Assembly (NCBI GenBank): GCA_964020155.1 | Contig: OZ026555.1 | Coordinates: forward strand, 4,972,295 to 4,994,794 | Direction: 5' to 3' | Length of the DNA stretch: 22,500 bases | From: Chondrilla cf. caribensis | Taxonomy: Eukaryota; Porifera; Demospongiae; Chondrillida; Chondrillidae | Part shown: piece after piece, positions 1 to 11,530 of the stretch | Layout: every line of letters starts with the position of its first letter | Position numbering within the stretch: the first letter of the stretch is position 1 | Made by a program: the position numbers and the translations under genes | The notes under the pieces: generated by a model | Seen by the model: only the letters and a program-made list of their open reading frames with translations | What the model was told of the DNA's origin: nothing | Databases searched by the model: none

Positions 1-235
1 TCACCTCAGCATCCTATTCCTTATGTACAGCCTGTTTGCTGAGTGTTTTGAAGGGCACACCTAGCTTGTATCTATTGTCAAATGTGTGTGCTTGCTGCCA
101 GTACTGGTTGGTACGTGTACTTCACATGAACCAGGAGACTTAGTGGAGTGTGCATTTATCTGAAATGTACATATGTACATACGTATGTACTAATCAGGTT
201 ACTTACTGAGTATGTTGTACTGCACTATAACCTCC
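1..235. other. unique sequence, no gene recognised
   Basis: Ordinary mixed-composition sequence with no supported exon. It contains a perfect 16-bp palindrome, GTACATACGTATGTAC, at 175-190. The same palindrome recurs at 21078-21093. Confidence 0.5.
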
Positions 236-605
236 TTATAGCACATCCTCCACACAACATATCCTCCATACAGCACATCCTCCACACAACACATCTTCCA
301 TACAACACATCCTCCACACAGCACATCTTCCATACAACACATCCTCCACACAGCACATCTTCCATACAACATATCCTCCATACAACACATCCTCCATACA
401 ACACATTCTCCATACGACATATCCTCCATACGACATATCCTCCATACAACACATCCTCCATACGACATATCCTCCATACAACATACCCTCCATGCAACAC
501 ATCCTCCATACAACACATCCTCCATACAACACATCCTCCATACAACACATCCTCCATACAACACATCCTCCATACAACACATCCTCCATACAGCACACCC
601 AGCAT
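236..605. repeat. 16-bp minisatellite, about 23 copies
   Basis: Direct repeats of a 16-bp unit, roughly AACACATCCTCCATAC, with point variants (ATAT for ACAC, CTTC for CCTC, CGAC for CAAC). Copies near the right end (about 495-590) are almost identical, whereas the left half is more diverged. The unit has no stop codon in several frames, so long open frames appear on both strands. Because 16 is not a multiple of 3, the translated pattern only returns every 48 bp, and I regard these frames as artefacts. Confidence 0.9.
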
Positions 606-1872
<1,267 letters not shown>

Positions 1873-1932
<60 letters not shown>

Positions 1933-1935
1933 ATT

Positions 1936-1990
<55 letters not shown>
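1873..1990. repeat. (TG)n microsatellite
   Basis: About 118 bp of TG dinucleotides interrupted once by a GCATTG motif near 1931. Confidence 0.97.
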
Positions 1991-1994
<4 letters not shown>

Positions 1995-2140
1995 GTACAT
2001 GCTTAATTCATGTGTGTTGTGTGTGTGCAGTGTATAAGTATATGCTTAATTCATGTGTGTTGTGTGTGTGCAGTGTGTAAGTACATGGTTAATTTATGTG
2101 TGTTGTGTGTGTGCAGTGTGTAAGTACGTACATGGTTCAT
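1991..2140. repeat. 43-bp tandem repeat, about 3.5 copies
   Basis: Units start at 1991, 2034 and 2077, with a partial fourth from 2120. Each begins (G/A)TAAGTA, carries TTAATT(C/T)ATGTGTGTTG and ends GTGTGCAGTGT. The array continues directly from the TG tract on its left. Confidence 0.9.
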
Positions 2141-2940
2141 GCATGCATTGTGTGTTTGGTATGTACTGTACACTCTTCCTCTTCACTTCATCAATCTTCC
2201 TTGCTCTTCCCTGGGGGCTATATCACGTTCAACTCACAGTTCCTGTATGTCCCAGATTGTCAATAGTCCAACTGGGCCAGTTTAGCCGCTCCTTATCAGC
2301 AGCAATACTTACCTGTTTCAGGGTGGTCCTATCGGCAGCAATACTTCCCTGTTTCAGGGTGGTCCTATCGGCAGCAATACTTCTCTGGTTCAGGGTGGTC
2401 CGTCCTTACCTTACCTCACTTCTCCGCAGGAAGATGAACATCTTATGTCATCAACCTGATGGAGCTCTCCCAGGCATAGTGGTAATGATAATGACATTAC
2501 ATCACCTTCTACTAATGTGTATTCTACTTTAATATTAAAACATTACTCTATGTTTCTGTATTGGGGTGTATATCATATTCATAGTTGTGGTCACCATGCA
2601 ATGAATATGATTCCCATATCAGTCCTGCTGACTTCATGGAATAGTAATGAGATAACCAGACCTAGCGTCTATCACAAGACCTGGTATAGGGACATATGTA
2701 CATACTTCCTGTAATCATTCTGCAAGGTGACCTGGTGGCGTGCCACATAATACGCTAATATCATCCATCCTGGGTCCGCATTTGGCTGTGTTTCCATGTC
2801 TCATAATCATCTCTACTCCTAATTTGCATCAGGTCAGGTTTACTACGGATCACTTTAGCTATTAAGGTCATGTGATGTAGTGTGTGCAGTTTGATCTTTG
2901 ATAAAGGGTCGCTTCAAGAGGAAACTAGACCAACAACTCC
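2141..2940. other. unique sequence with an embedded 36-bp repeat
   Basis: Mostly unique sequence with no recognised gene. A long pyrimidine tract ends in an AG near 2242, and another, TTCTCCGCAG, ends at 2429. The second is followed by a short open stretch to a GTAATG at 2482. Neither can be joined into a supported gene model. Confidence 0.4.
2290..2397. repeat. 36-bp tandem repeat, 3 copies
   Basis: Three units starting near 2290, 2326 and 2362, each with a CAGCAATACTT core and ending TTTCAGGGTG. The period is a multiple of 3, so a plus-strand frame carries a 12-residue repeat, but the minus strand has stops and no gene model supports coding. Confidence 0.85.
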
Positions 2941-3005
2941 CCCCCACACACACACAAACACACATGCACACAGAGACAAGCACACACACACACGCACACA
3001 CACAA

Positions 3006-3038
<33 letters not shown>

Positions 3039-3126
3039 CACACACACAGACAAGCACACACACACAAACACACACACGTACGCATGCACGCACACACGCA
3101 TTCACGCACACACACACACACACACG

Positions 3127-3179
<53 letters not shown>

Positions 3180-3338
3180 GCACGCACACACAAACACACC
3201 CACACACGCACACGCACACACACACACACACACGCACGCACGCACACACAAACACACCCACACACGCACACGCACACACACACACACACGCACACACACA
3301 CACACACACACACGCACACACACACACACACACACACA

Positions 3339-3373
<35 letters not shown>

Positions 3374-3401
3374 GCACGCACACACACACACACACACACA
3401 C
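2941..3401. repeat. compound (AC)n tract with ACGC and AAAC variants
   Basis: About 460 bp of AC-rich alternating sequence with embedded CGCACGCACG and CAAACACACC blocks. The block starting at 3176 is repeated at 3234 with little change, so part of the tract grew by a 58-bp duplication rather than dinucleotide slippage alone. Confidence 0.95.
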
Positions 3402-3684
3402 CATATACATGGCTATTGGTCTGGTGTATCTGGCCCTTTTCCCTTAGCAACTGTAGGCACAGATGTGAGACTGGTACCTCATCCCCTATGACCATAAACA
3501 TGGAAATGCCACAATGTGTATTTAATTATGGGCAGGAAAACCTCATAATAGACCGGTGTTATGTTGGGATGTTATTAAAGCTATACAAATGAAATGAATT
3601 CGAAATATTAAATTATATAAAAACTGAATTTAGTAATGACCTTCATATTTTGCATGTGTATGCAGTCATTAAGTATGATTGAAT
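3402..3684. other. unique sequence, no gene recognised
   Basis: A strong pyrimidine tract ending TTTTCCCTTAG at 3447 looks like a splice acceptor and is followed by an open frame. I cannot identify a donor or family with confidence. The right half is AT-rich. Confidence 0.35.
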
Positions 3685-3716
3685 GCACACACATACACAC
3701 ACACACACACTCGCAT

Positions 3717-3782
<66 letters not shown>

Positions 3783-3792
3783 CACACACACA
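3685..3792. repeat. (AC)n microsatellite
   Basis: About 108 bp of AC repeats with a TCGCATGC interruption near 3711 and an AGCAC interruption near 3781. Confidence 0.96.
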
Positions 3793-4317
3793 GACACTCA
3801 CCGAGAGAGAGAAGAGTAGGGGTATTACTTATGGTAACCTAGATAGTGAAGCCGTACCAAATGCTTATCTCAATGTCAATCTATCAGTCACTGACATCTG
3901 GAGTGGACAATAACCCTGGATTAAACAGGCTTCTCCGCCTCCCACAAGCAAGTACCTGGGGATGTGTGTTCTAACCACCATTTTCTCATGTGTGACTGTA
4001 AAAACACTGTATTCACCAACCGAACATAGAATCATGTGTGTAATTGGTTGGGGTACATTACTGATGTGAGATCAGAGGAGGGAGAGATGACGAGGGGGTG
4101 TAGATGTGGTCGTGTTCCTTGTTCAACCTGTTATCTGTAATGAATGACCACACCGACCAGCTTGTAACAGGTTCCAGTTGTAATGATGTGCCCCATTATG
4201 CAATTGTTACCATGACAACATCTGGTTGCAATGTCAGCATATTATATAGCTTATCATATGTATGTATCCATGTGATGTGAGTGTGTGTTGTTACATGTGT
4301 GTAATGTATACTATACT
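3793..4317. other. unique sequence, no gene recognised
   Basis: About 525 bp with no supportable exon. It contains one RFX X-box-like motif at 4206-4219, listed separately. Confidence 0.4.
4206..4219. promoter_or_regulatory. X-box-like motif (RFX)
   Basis: GTTACCATGACAAC fits the degenerate RFX X-box consensus (RYYNYYATRRNRAC). No gene start is recognised nearby, so this may be a chance match. Confidence 0.3.
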
Positions 4318-4346
4318 AATGTGTGTGTGTGTGTGTGTGCGCACGC

Positions 4347-4387
<41 letters not shown>

Positions 4388-4405
4388 TGTGTGTGTTTGT
4401 ATGTG
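4318..4405. repeat. (TG)n microsatellite with GC-rich centre
   Basis: TG repeats interrupted near 4339-4353 by an alternating purine-pyrimidine block, GCGCACGCGCGCACG. The composition is of the kind that favours Z-DNA. Confidence 0.93.
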
Positions 4406-4962
4406 TATGTGTACTGTATGAATATTATGTGTATGTATGTCTGTGTATGTACGTATTTGTGTATGTATGAACATATTTTATGCTAAATATATTGTGATAC
4501 AACAATTGTAATGTTGGCTGAATGCTGTTGTTGGTGTCTGGCAGATAATCCATTTATTCACTTTCCGATTGATGTAGTAATAGAGCCCCACTTCATTTGC
4601 TCCAAATCCATGGCTCGTGTCAGACTGTCAGCAGCAGCTGCTCCAAATCCCCACAGCATATCGTGTTGACACCAGCTGCATCTATTGTAGCCTCAGCATT
4701 GTGTCGTGGTGGTGAATTGGAAACCCACACAGGTGTATTTGTGGAAGAAAAATGACCGTTTAAGTCAATCATGGGTGTTTTATTGAGTCTATCCACACTA
4801 GTAGGTTTCTCTGTGTATCTATGAGCAAATCCATTAGAGAGCACAGCCTCTCTCACATACCTATGTCTGTGTACCTAGGCTGGAGTGTTGCTCGTATAGG
4901 GAACACCTGTTTTTCTATGTATTCTTGCGGATGTTGTTGTGAATGGTAGGTGGGATGCTCCC
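4406..4962. other. unique sequence, conflicting open frames
   Basis: A TTGGTGTCTGGCAG acceptor-like sequence at 4545 is followed by a plus-strand open frame. The minus strand is open across 4620-4880 without repeats. Both readings look moderately protein-like, neither has a clean pair of splice sites, and I recognise no family. The phrase TGCTCCAAATCC occurs twice (near 4600 and 4640). Confidence 0.35.

Positions 4963-5041
<79 letters not shown>
4963..5041. repeat. (TG)n microsatellite
   Basis: About 79 bp of TG repeats with a single TATATG interruption near 4977. Confidence 0.96.
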
Positions 5042-5864
<823 letters not shown>

Positions 5865-6416
5865 GCGTTTGCTTCCTGTGATGTGATCACAGTGTGACAA
5901 AAACAAGATTCAAACCTATAGACTGGGGTCATTGAACTAATAATGGCTAGTCATTTTGGAGGGAAAATTTTCCCTCCAAAATGCCCTCAACCTTTCTATG
6001 GCTTCATGTGTTGTGCCACATGCATTCAAGTGGCTTGGGATAAAACCATAGGAATGTGTACCTGTAAGGCTTCCCTGTGTAATTGTCTGGCTTCCCTCAA
6101 CCTGTGTGCTGTCCTAGAACATCCTGTATCCTTATTAAGCATGTGTGTGCATGTAGCTGGTCACACATTCAGCAATTGTACTAATGTCATCATTCAGGTG
6201 CGGACCTCTTACTGTTTGTTTTGTCCTTACTTGCAATAATCTACAAATGATAACAGGGAATATGGCAGTCAATTTGGGTCAATCCTATCGAGATCACAAA
6301 GTGGTAAGAATTGGATATAGATATAGGAACATGTTTGTATAAACAAGATTCATAGTCATGGTTTTCCTGTTTGTGCACGAAAAGACTACAATTTGTGTTT
6401 TCAGCATGGGTATAGT
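5865..6416. other. unique sequence with a 32-bp perfect palindrome
   Basis: No supported gene. A 98-codon open frame starts near 5943, but its beginning overlaps the palindrome at 5952-5983 and it resembles nothing I know. Confidence 0.4.
5952..5983. repeat. 32-bp perfect palindrome
   Basis: The half-site CATTTTGGAGGGAAAA (5952-5967) is followed immediately by its exact reverse complement (5968-5983), with no spacer and no mismatch. Confidence 0.95.
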
Positions 6417-6845
6417 GGATGTGGTGGATGTGCTGGATGTGGTGGATGTGCTGGATGTGCTGGATGTGGTGGATGTGCTGGATGTGCTGGATGTGCTGGA
6501 TGTGCTGGATGTGGTGGATGTGCTGGATGTGCTGGATGTGGTGGATGTGCTGGATGTGCTGGATGTGGTGGATGTGCTGGATGTGCTGGATGTGGTGGAT
6601 GTGCTGGATGTGCTGGATGTGGTGGATGTGCTGGATGTGCTGGATGTGGTGGATGTGCTGGATGTGCTGGATGTGCTGGATGTGGTGGATGTGCTGGATG
6701 TGCTGGATGTGCTGGATGTGCTGGATGTGGTGGATGTGCTGGATGTGCTGGATGTGCTGGATGTGCTGGATGTGGTGGATGTGCTGGATGTGCTGGATGT
6801 GCTGGATGTGCTGGATGTGGTGGATGTGCTGGATGTGCTGGATGG
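6417..6845. repeat. 9-bp minisatellite with higher-order structure
   Basis: About 47 copies of a 9-bp unit in two forms, GGATGTGCT (call it L) and GGATGTGGT (V). After an irregular start, the order is five consecutive VLL blocks (27 bp), one VLLL, then three VLLLL blocks (45 bp) and a final VLL. The unit has no stop codon in any plus-strand frame, so all three frames stay open. I see no promoter, splice context or family to support a protein. Confidence 0.95.
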
Positions 6846-6936
6846 GGTTACTGTTCAGTGTGTGATGAGAATTGAGATGAACTGTTACGAACTGGGATAC
6901 ATGAAAAACATTTGTTGTCTTATGTCCATATTACAC

Positions 6937-7132
<196 letters not shown>

Positions 7133-8027
7133 TACATACACTTAAAGTAACTGAGAAATTGTAGATAACTGTAGAAATGGGAAGATATCTTTCCAATTGA
7201 TGTCTCTGTGCGGAAAATTCTTGTGCTATTCACATCTCTGACCTCAGATATGCATTGTGACAACCACTGTTTTCAGTACAACACAATAGATCAAACTTAC
7301 CAGCAATGTATATGTATATATATATAATATATACGTATGTACATTTATGTGTGTATCTGCATAATATTATTATATGTACGTACATACATGCATATGTATT
7401 ATGTATTCATGTACGTATGTACGTATATACATATGTGTATAGTGTTATGCATATCCACATTATATGTATTGTCAGTATTTTTTTGACCTATTGGGCGGAT
7501 GATACTAGTCATCACTACACATGTGTATCAAGTATCAGCTTGGTTACAGCCACTTCCTGGTCAGCAGGATGCCGTCATCCGCAATGTATATTCCAGGGTG
7601 GTGTTCATTGGGTGGCCTCCATGAGTGAGAAATGTTCGTTCTGACCACCCCTCCCCTTCATGTACAATACATATGTGTGCATCTCGTTCCTCACATAGAA
7701 ATTGAGTGGAGCACATGTATTAAGGACATGGGACCGATGTCACAATTAGCCCGCAAATGGTTGAATGTGTACATTTTGTAACAACAAATTGCACACTTGT
7801 CCGTGATTGTTGACTCAGCAGTTCTCTTACCTTATATGGAAGAGGTGGTTGGTTGATTTGAGGACATCCTGTTTGTTTAACGGGATGCCGAAGATCAGTG
7901 TATTGTACCTATGTGAGTAAGATCCTCCAATCAAGGAAGTAGTGGGTTACTAATGTAATATTCCTTGTACCGTTCCATCCCTCTGCTTATCATGATGCGG
8001 ATGCACCTGAACTCAAGACAGAATGTT
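7133..8027. other. unique sequence, TACGTA-rich segment, exon-like window
   Basis: The segment 7308-7445 is AT-rich and dense in TATA, TACGTA and GTACGTA words. An open plus-strand stretch lies at 7175-7307. The interval 7831-7908 has good splice signals on both strands (a minus-strand GTAAGAG donor at its left edge, a plus-strand GTGAGTAAG donor at its right edge) and is open on both, so I cannot choose a strand. No family is recognised. Confidence 0.35.
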
Positions 8028-8165
8028 GTGTCCTACTGCTGGATGTAAGGGGCATGTCCCACTGCTGGATGTAAGGGGTGTGTCCCACTGCTGGATGTAA
8101 GGGGTGTGTCCCACTGCTGGATGTAAGGGGTGTGTCCCACTGCTGGATTTAAGAGGTGTGTCCTA
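8028..8165. repeat. 26-bp tandem repeat, about 5 copies
   Basis: Units carry CCCACTGCTGGATGTAAGGG followed by GTGTGT. The outer copies are diverged (CCTACTGC, GATTTAAGAGG) and the central three are nearly identical. Confidence 0.92.
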
Positions 8166-8469
8166 CTGCAGATTGTAATGAGAATGTCATTCTTCTTGGT
8201 GTGTGATCCTTTGTGTATTGTGTAGTTAAGTGTTAGTCTGTGTGAATGCATTCAATATAGCTGCGATCCTTTACCATGATAACAGTTCATTTACTTCTCT
8301 TCAGCCCGATGAGGAATTTGATAGCATTATTTGGAGTATTTTGAATGGAGATCATCTATTGCTACAAGTGTGTGCTATGTTACCATTTAGGCATGGCATG
8401 TACATTTGTGAATAGTAGGCTGATTGGTTTTATTGGTATGAATAGACATCTATTTCTCTCTTACTCGTC
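8166..8469. other. unique sequence with one possible exon
   Basis: Apart from the exon candidate at 8305-8367, nothing is recognised. Confidence 0.4.
8305..8367 (+). CDS. possible 63-bp exon, weakly DENN-like
   Basis: The segment is preceded by a clear pyrimidine tract and acceptor (TTACTTCTCTTCAG) and followed by CAA/GTGTGTG. It reads as 21 codons in phase 0 at both ends, with DEEFDSIIWSIL then NGDHLLLQ. The opposite strand has stops. The pattern of a hydrophobic helix followed by a G-x-x-hydrophobic turn is reminiscent of the helix-strand step in DENN-type modules (folliculin/SMCR8 group), but the match is from memory and short. It would join in phase to 11296-11392. Confidence 0.25.
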
Positions 8470-9066
8470 CAGTCCTCACTCACTCACTCCTTCACTCACT
8501 CACTCCTCCACTCACTCACTCCTTCACTCACTCGCTCCTTCACTCACTCACTCCTTCACTCACATACTCACTTACTCCTTTACTCACTCACTTCTTCACT
8601 CACTCACTCCTTCACTCACTCACTCATTCCTTCACTCACATACTCACTTCTTCACTTACTCCTTTACTCACTCACTTTTTCCCTCACTTCTTCACTCACT
8701 CATTCACTCCTTTACTCACTCACTCACTCCTTCACTAATTCACTTCTTCACGCACTCCTTCACTCATTCACTCCTTTACTCACTCACTCACTCACTCCTT
8801 CACTAATTCACTTCTTCACTCACTCCTTCACTCACTCACTCCTTTACTCACTCACTTACTCCTTTACTCACTCACTTACTCCTTTACTCACTCACTTCTT
8901 CCCTCACTTCTTCACTCACTCATTCACTCCTTTACTCACTCACTCACTCCTTCGTTCACTCTTCGCTCACTCTCTCCCTCCTTCACTCTCTCCCTGCTTA
9001 CTCTCCCTTCTTCACTCCTTCACTCACTCCTTCTTCACCCACTCTTACCACTCACTCTCACTCACT
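8470..9066. repeat. CACT/CTTCACTCACT array, about 600 bp
   Basis: A 4-bp CACT (ACTC) repeat punctuated by CCTT and TCTT, giving larger irregular units such as CACTCACTCCTTTACT. A segment around 8690-8760 is closely repeated at about 8760-8830 and 8900-8950, indicating block duplications. The plus strand is almost free of G. Confidence 0.95.
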
Positions 9067-9376
9067 CATCATCTCTCTGTATTTATTGTCTATTTGAGTA
9101 TGTGTAAGTGTTTATGTGTTAAAATGATGTGATTGGAGACTCCAAAATCATTTCTTATCTTACCTTCATCAGGACAAAGTTTGCCTGTCACCACATAAAT
9201 TTTGCTTATCTGTCTAGAATATGCATAAAACTGTGAATGTTTATATTGTTTATGTAATGTCATAGGAAGTGATTCGTTGCTTCCAGGGATAGGGGGGATT
9301 TGGTAAGCTTATTATAATACCAGCTGATTAATCATCCGAAGTGTCCAATACTATGATGACCAGATGGTTCTTTTCG

Positions 9377-9379
<3 letters not shown>
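9067..9379. other. unique sequence, no gene recognised
   Basis: AT-leaning unique sequence of about 310 bp. I see nothing supportable in it. Confidence 0.45.
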
Positions 9380-9452
<73 letters not shown>

Positions 9453-9478
9453 GCACCCGCACGCACACACGCACACAC
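9380..9478. repeat. (AC)n tract abutting the LINE 3' end
   Basis: AC repeats followed by CCTGCACCCGCACGC and more AC up to a short (CCAT)4 run at 9479-9494. A related phrase (CCTGCACCTGCAC) occurs in the AC tract on the other side of the LINE near 10710. Confidence 0.95.
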
Positions 9479-10633
9479 CATCCATCCATCCATTTGCTGC
9501 GTGGCTCCGAAACACCCAAAGGGTAGGAGATGCAGGCCAGTCAGTTTTGTCTACTGGTGCCAGTGGAGGATGGCCTCTCTTTGCAGAATCGCTGGTGGTT
9601 TTGTATCCCCTGTTGGTGAAATAACTGGTGGCAGTATGGACATGGAATCCTTGAGATGGTGGAGTGACGCTGTCTCACGTGATTTGCTAGCCCAGCAGTG
9701 TTGTGGGCGCGAAAGGAACAGCCCGGGTGACTACAGAGCAGAGAGTTCTTTGAATCAGCAAGTCTCTGTTCACGTCGGTGCTTCTTCTCATCCTTGTTGC
9801 GCTTCTCATTGGCTTCTGCTTGCTGATTGAGAACTTCTGTTCTATGCTTGATGGTTGAACGCCAAGAGGGGCGCTCCTGGGCTAGTTCCCTCCAGTTAGA
9901 TTGAAGGCTGCACTTCTTTAGGTCGTCACAGACAACATCATTCCACCTCTTCTTCTGGCCTCCTGGTTGTCGTTTGCCACCGACAGGGGCAGACACCAAG
10001 AGCTGCTTGGGAAGGCGATCATCCTCCATTCTGGACACATGACCAAGGAAGCGGAGACGGCGTTGAGTGAGGAGAGTTGAAATTCTAGGCTGCTTAGCCA
10101 TCTTACGGATGGTAGTATGTCGTTTCTTGTTCCAAACAGACACCCCCAGTATGGTACGGAGGCACCTGATGGTGAAGGACTCGAGGCGATGGATTTGTGG
10201 TTCTAGAAGTACAGCTGTTTCCAATCCATACAGCAATGTGGGAAGGATAACGCTATTAAACAACCTGAGCTTTGTTGAGACCCTGATCTTCCTTTGTAGC
10301 CACAAGACTCTAGACAGGGACCGAAAGGTGGTTGAGGCCTTACAGATTCTAGAGTTGACTTCACAATCTAAGCTGCAATCCTGCTGAATAGTGCTTCCTA
10401 GGTACTGAAAACTGGATACAACTTCAATTGGCTCCTCTCTTGGGAATAGATGGATAGGTGTTGGAGTCAAGTCAGCTGGGCTATCAGGTGGTAAGACTGC
10501 AAGAGTTTTGGTCTTCTTACAGCTGATGGTGAGACCCAGCTTTTTACAGCAAGCTGCGAGTGACTCCAACATGGTGGTGAGGTCTGACCAGTTATCAGCT
10601 AGAAGAGCCATGTCATCGGCATACTCGAGGTCT

Positions 10634-10636
<3 letters not shown>
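9479..10636 (-). mobile_element. 5'-truncated non-LTR retrotransposon (LINE) fragment
   Basis: The fragment reads on the minus strand. Its 5' edge cuts the reverse transcriptase just before the YADD motif and abuts an AC tract. Its 3' edge, on the minus strand, is a short run of ATGG repeats (9479-9494) followed by another AC tract. Simple tandem repeats at the 3' end and 5' truncation are usual for LINE copies made by target-primed reverse transcription. The endonuclease and N-terminal reverse transcriptase are absent. The clade cannot be set from this portion. Confidence 0.85.
9541..10635 (-). pseudogene. reverse transcriptase C-terminal fragment with zinc fingers
   Basis: A 364-codon frame to a TGA stop, with no frameshift or internal stop. 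It opens with TDLEYADDMALLADN, which holds the reverse transcriptase catalytic YADD motif (Asp 7 and 8 of the fragment). Next comes SFQYLGSTI, the thumb-side motif typical of LINE reverse transcriptases, and then a region with RFLGHVSRMEDDRLPKQLL, a phrase common in animal endonuclease/reverse-transcriptase proteins. After a Lys/Arg/Glu-rich stretch there are two zinc-finger-like motifs: C-x4-C-x12-H-x4-H, then C-x2-C-x11-H-x3-C. The copy is dead, because the 5' two thirds of the element are missing. The open frame continues upstream only through TG-repeat codons. The intact frame suggests a fairly recent insertion. Confidence 0.88.
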
Positions 10637-10671
<35 letters not shown>

Positions 10672-10716
10672 CACATGCACACACACACACACGCACGCAC
10701 ACACACATACCTGCAC

Positions 10717-10770
<54 letters not shown>

Positions 10771-10787
10771 CACACACACACACACAA
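10637..10787. repeat. compound (AC)n tract abutting the LINE 5' truncation
   Basis: AC repeats with GCACATGCAC, CGCACGC and ATACCTGCACCTGC interruptions, beginning exactly where LINE homology stops. Confidence 0.95.
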
Positions 10788-11295
10788 AGTACATACATTA
10801 TAGAAATCAAATTTTTGTAATCAGATTATTACGAACTCCCACAAGTATCTATGTCATCATGTCTTATCTCATATGGTATGTCTGGAGTTTGACTCAAACT
10901 ATGAATATTGCCAATTGATATCAATGAATATGATTATAATCTAATGAATGTCATCAGGAAGATGTGTGTACTTTTGTGACAACACAATGTGGGATAGGCG
11001 GTGTTATCACCCAGGGGCTCAGGGTATCCTCTACCTATGAATATCATAACAGGGGGTGCCTCATTTCTATGAATATCATCACCAGGGTATGGTCCTCATA
11101 TGAATATCATTGCCAATCTCACCCCACTGCACTAATGTGATTATTATTCAGTTTCTCTGAGTTGAGGTCAGGCGCTCGGAGAGTAGGTTGATAAGGGAGA
11201 CCAATATGGGGAGAACTTGACATGGTTTCTTTGGTTAGGTGAGGGTAACTTATGAAACACAAGATTTTACAATTTTAGTCTTTCTGAGGTTTCAG
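10788..11295. other. unique sequence with a short dispersed motif
   Basis: TATGAATATCAT recurs three times between 11035 and 11110 in imperfect units of about 35-45 bp. No other feature is recognised. Confidence 0.45.
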
Positions 11296-11392
11296 CAAAC
11301 AACCACACATCAGCTGCAATACCGAACATCCCTCAAATCAAGTTATGCTTCACTGGTTTTTCAACTCAGTGGTCGTCCCATTGCATACTTAG
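11296..11392 (+). CDS. possible 97-bp exon, weakly DENN-like
   Basis: The segment is preceded by TCTTTCTGAGGTTTCAG and followed by a weaker donor, TAG/GTTCAG. It reads as 32 codons plus one base, ending SLVFQLSGRPIAYLG, where the last Gly codon is split by the intron. The helix plus SGRPIAYLG resembles the SGRP-hydrophobic-G step of DENN-type modules. Phase agrees with 8305-8367 upstream (0) and with the acceptor at 11531 downstream (1). The next reading frame stops after ten codons inside the 26-bp array. The opposite strand has stops. This rests on pattern resemblance only. Confidence 0.25.
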
Positions 11393-11410
11393 GTTCAGTG
11401 TATATGTACA

Positions 11411-11417
11411 CTGTGTG

Positions 11418-11452
<35 letters not shown>

Positions 11453-11453
11453 G
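11411..11453. repeat. short (TG)n microsatellite
   Basis: About 43 bp of TG repeats with one TTTG interruption. Confidence 0.95.
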
Positions 11454-11530
11454 CTCTCACAACCCAACAATAAATAACCTGTCACCAGGGCTGACAATAT
11501 CCTCTGTCAATATTCTGAATTCTTCCACAG

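Noticed and set aside
2855..3592. Long His-Thr or Cys-Val open frames across AC/TG tracts here and at other microsatellites
   Set aside because: Pure dinucleotide repeats contain no stop codon in any frame on either strand. The frames carry no other signal.
4620..4880. Minus-strand open frame without repeats, protein-like composition
   Set aside because: There is no clear donor at its end, no recognised family, and an equally plausible plus-strand reading of the same DNA. Left as unassigned.
5943..6239. 98-codon plus-strand frame with many Cys
   Set aside because: It starts beside the 32-bp palindrome, shows no domain, and includes an internal imperfect repeat (CTTCCCTGTG / CTTCCCTCAA).
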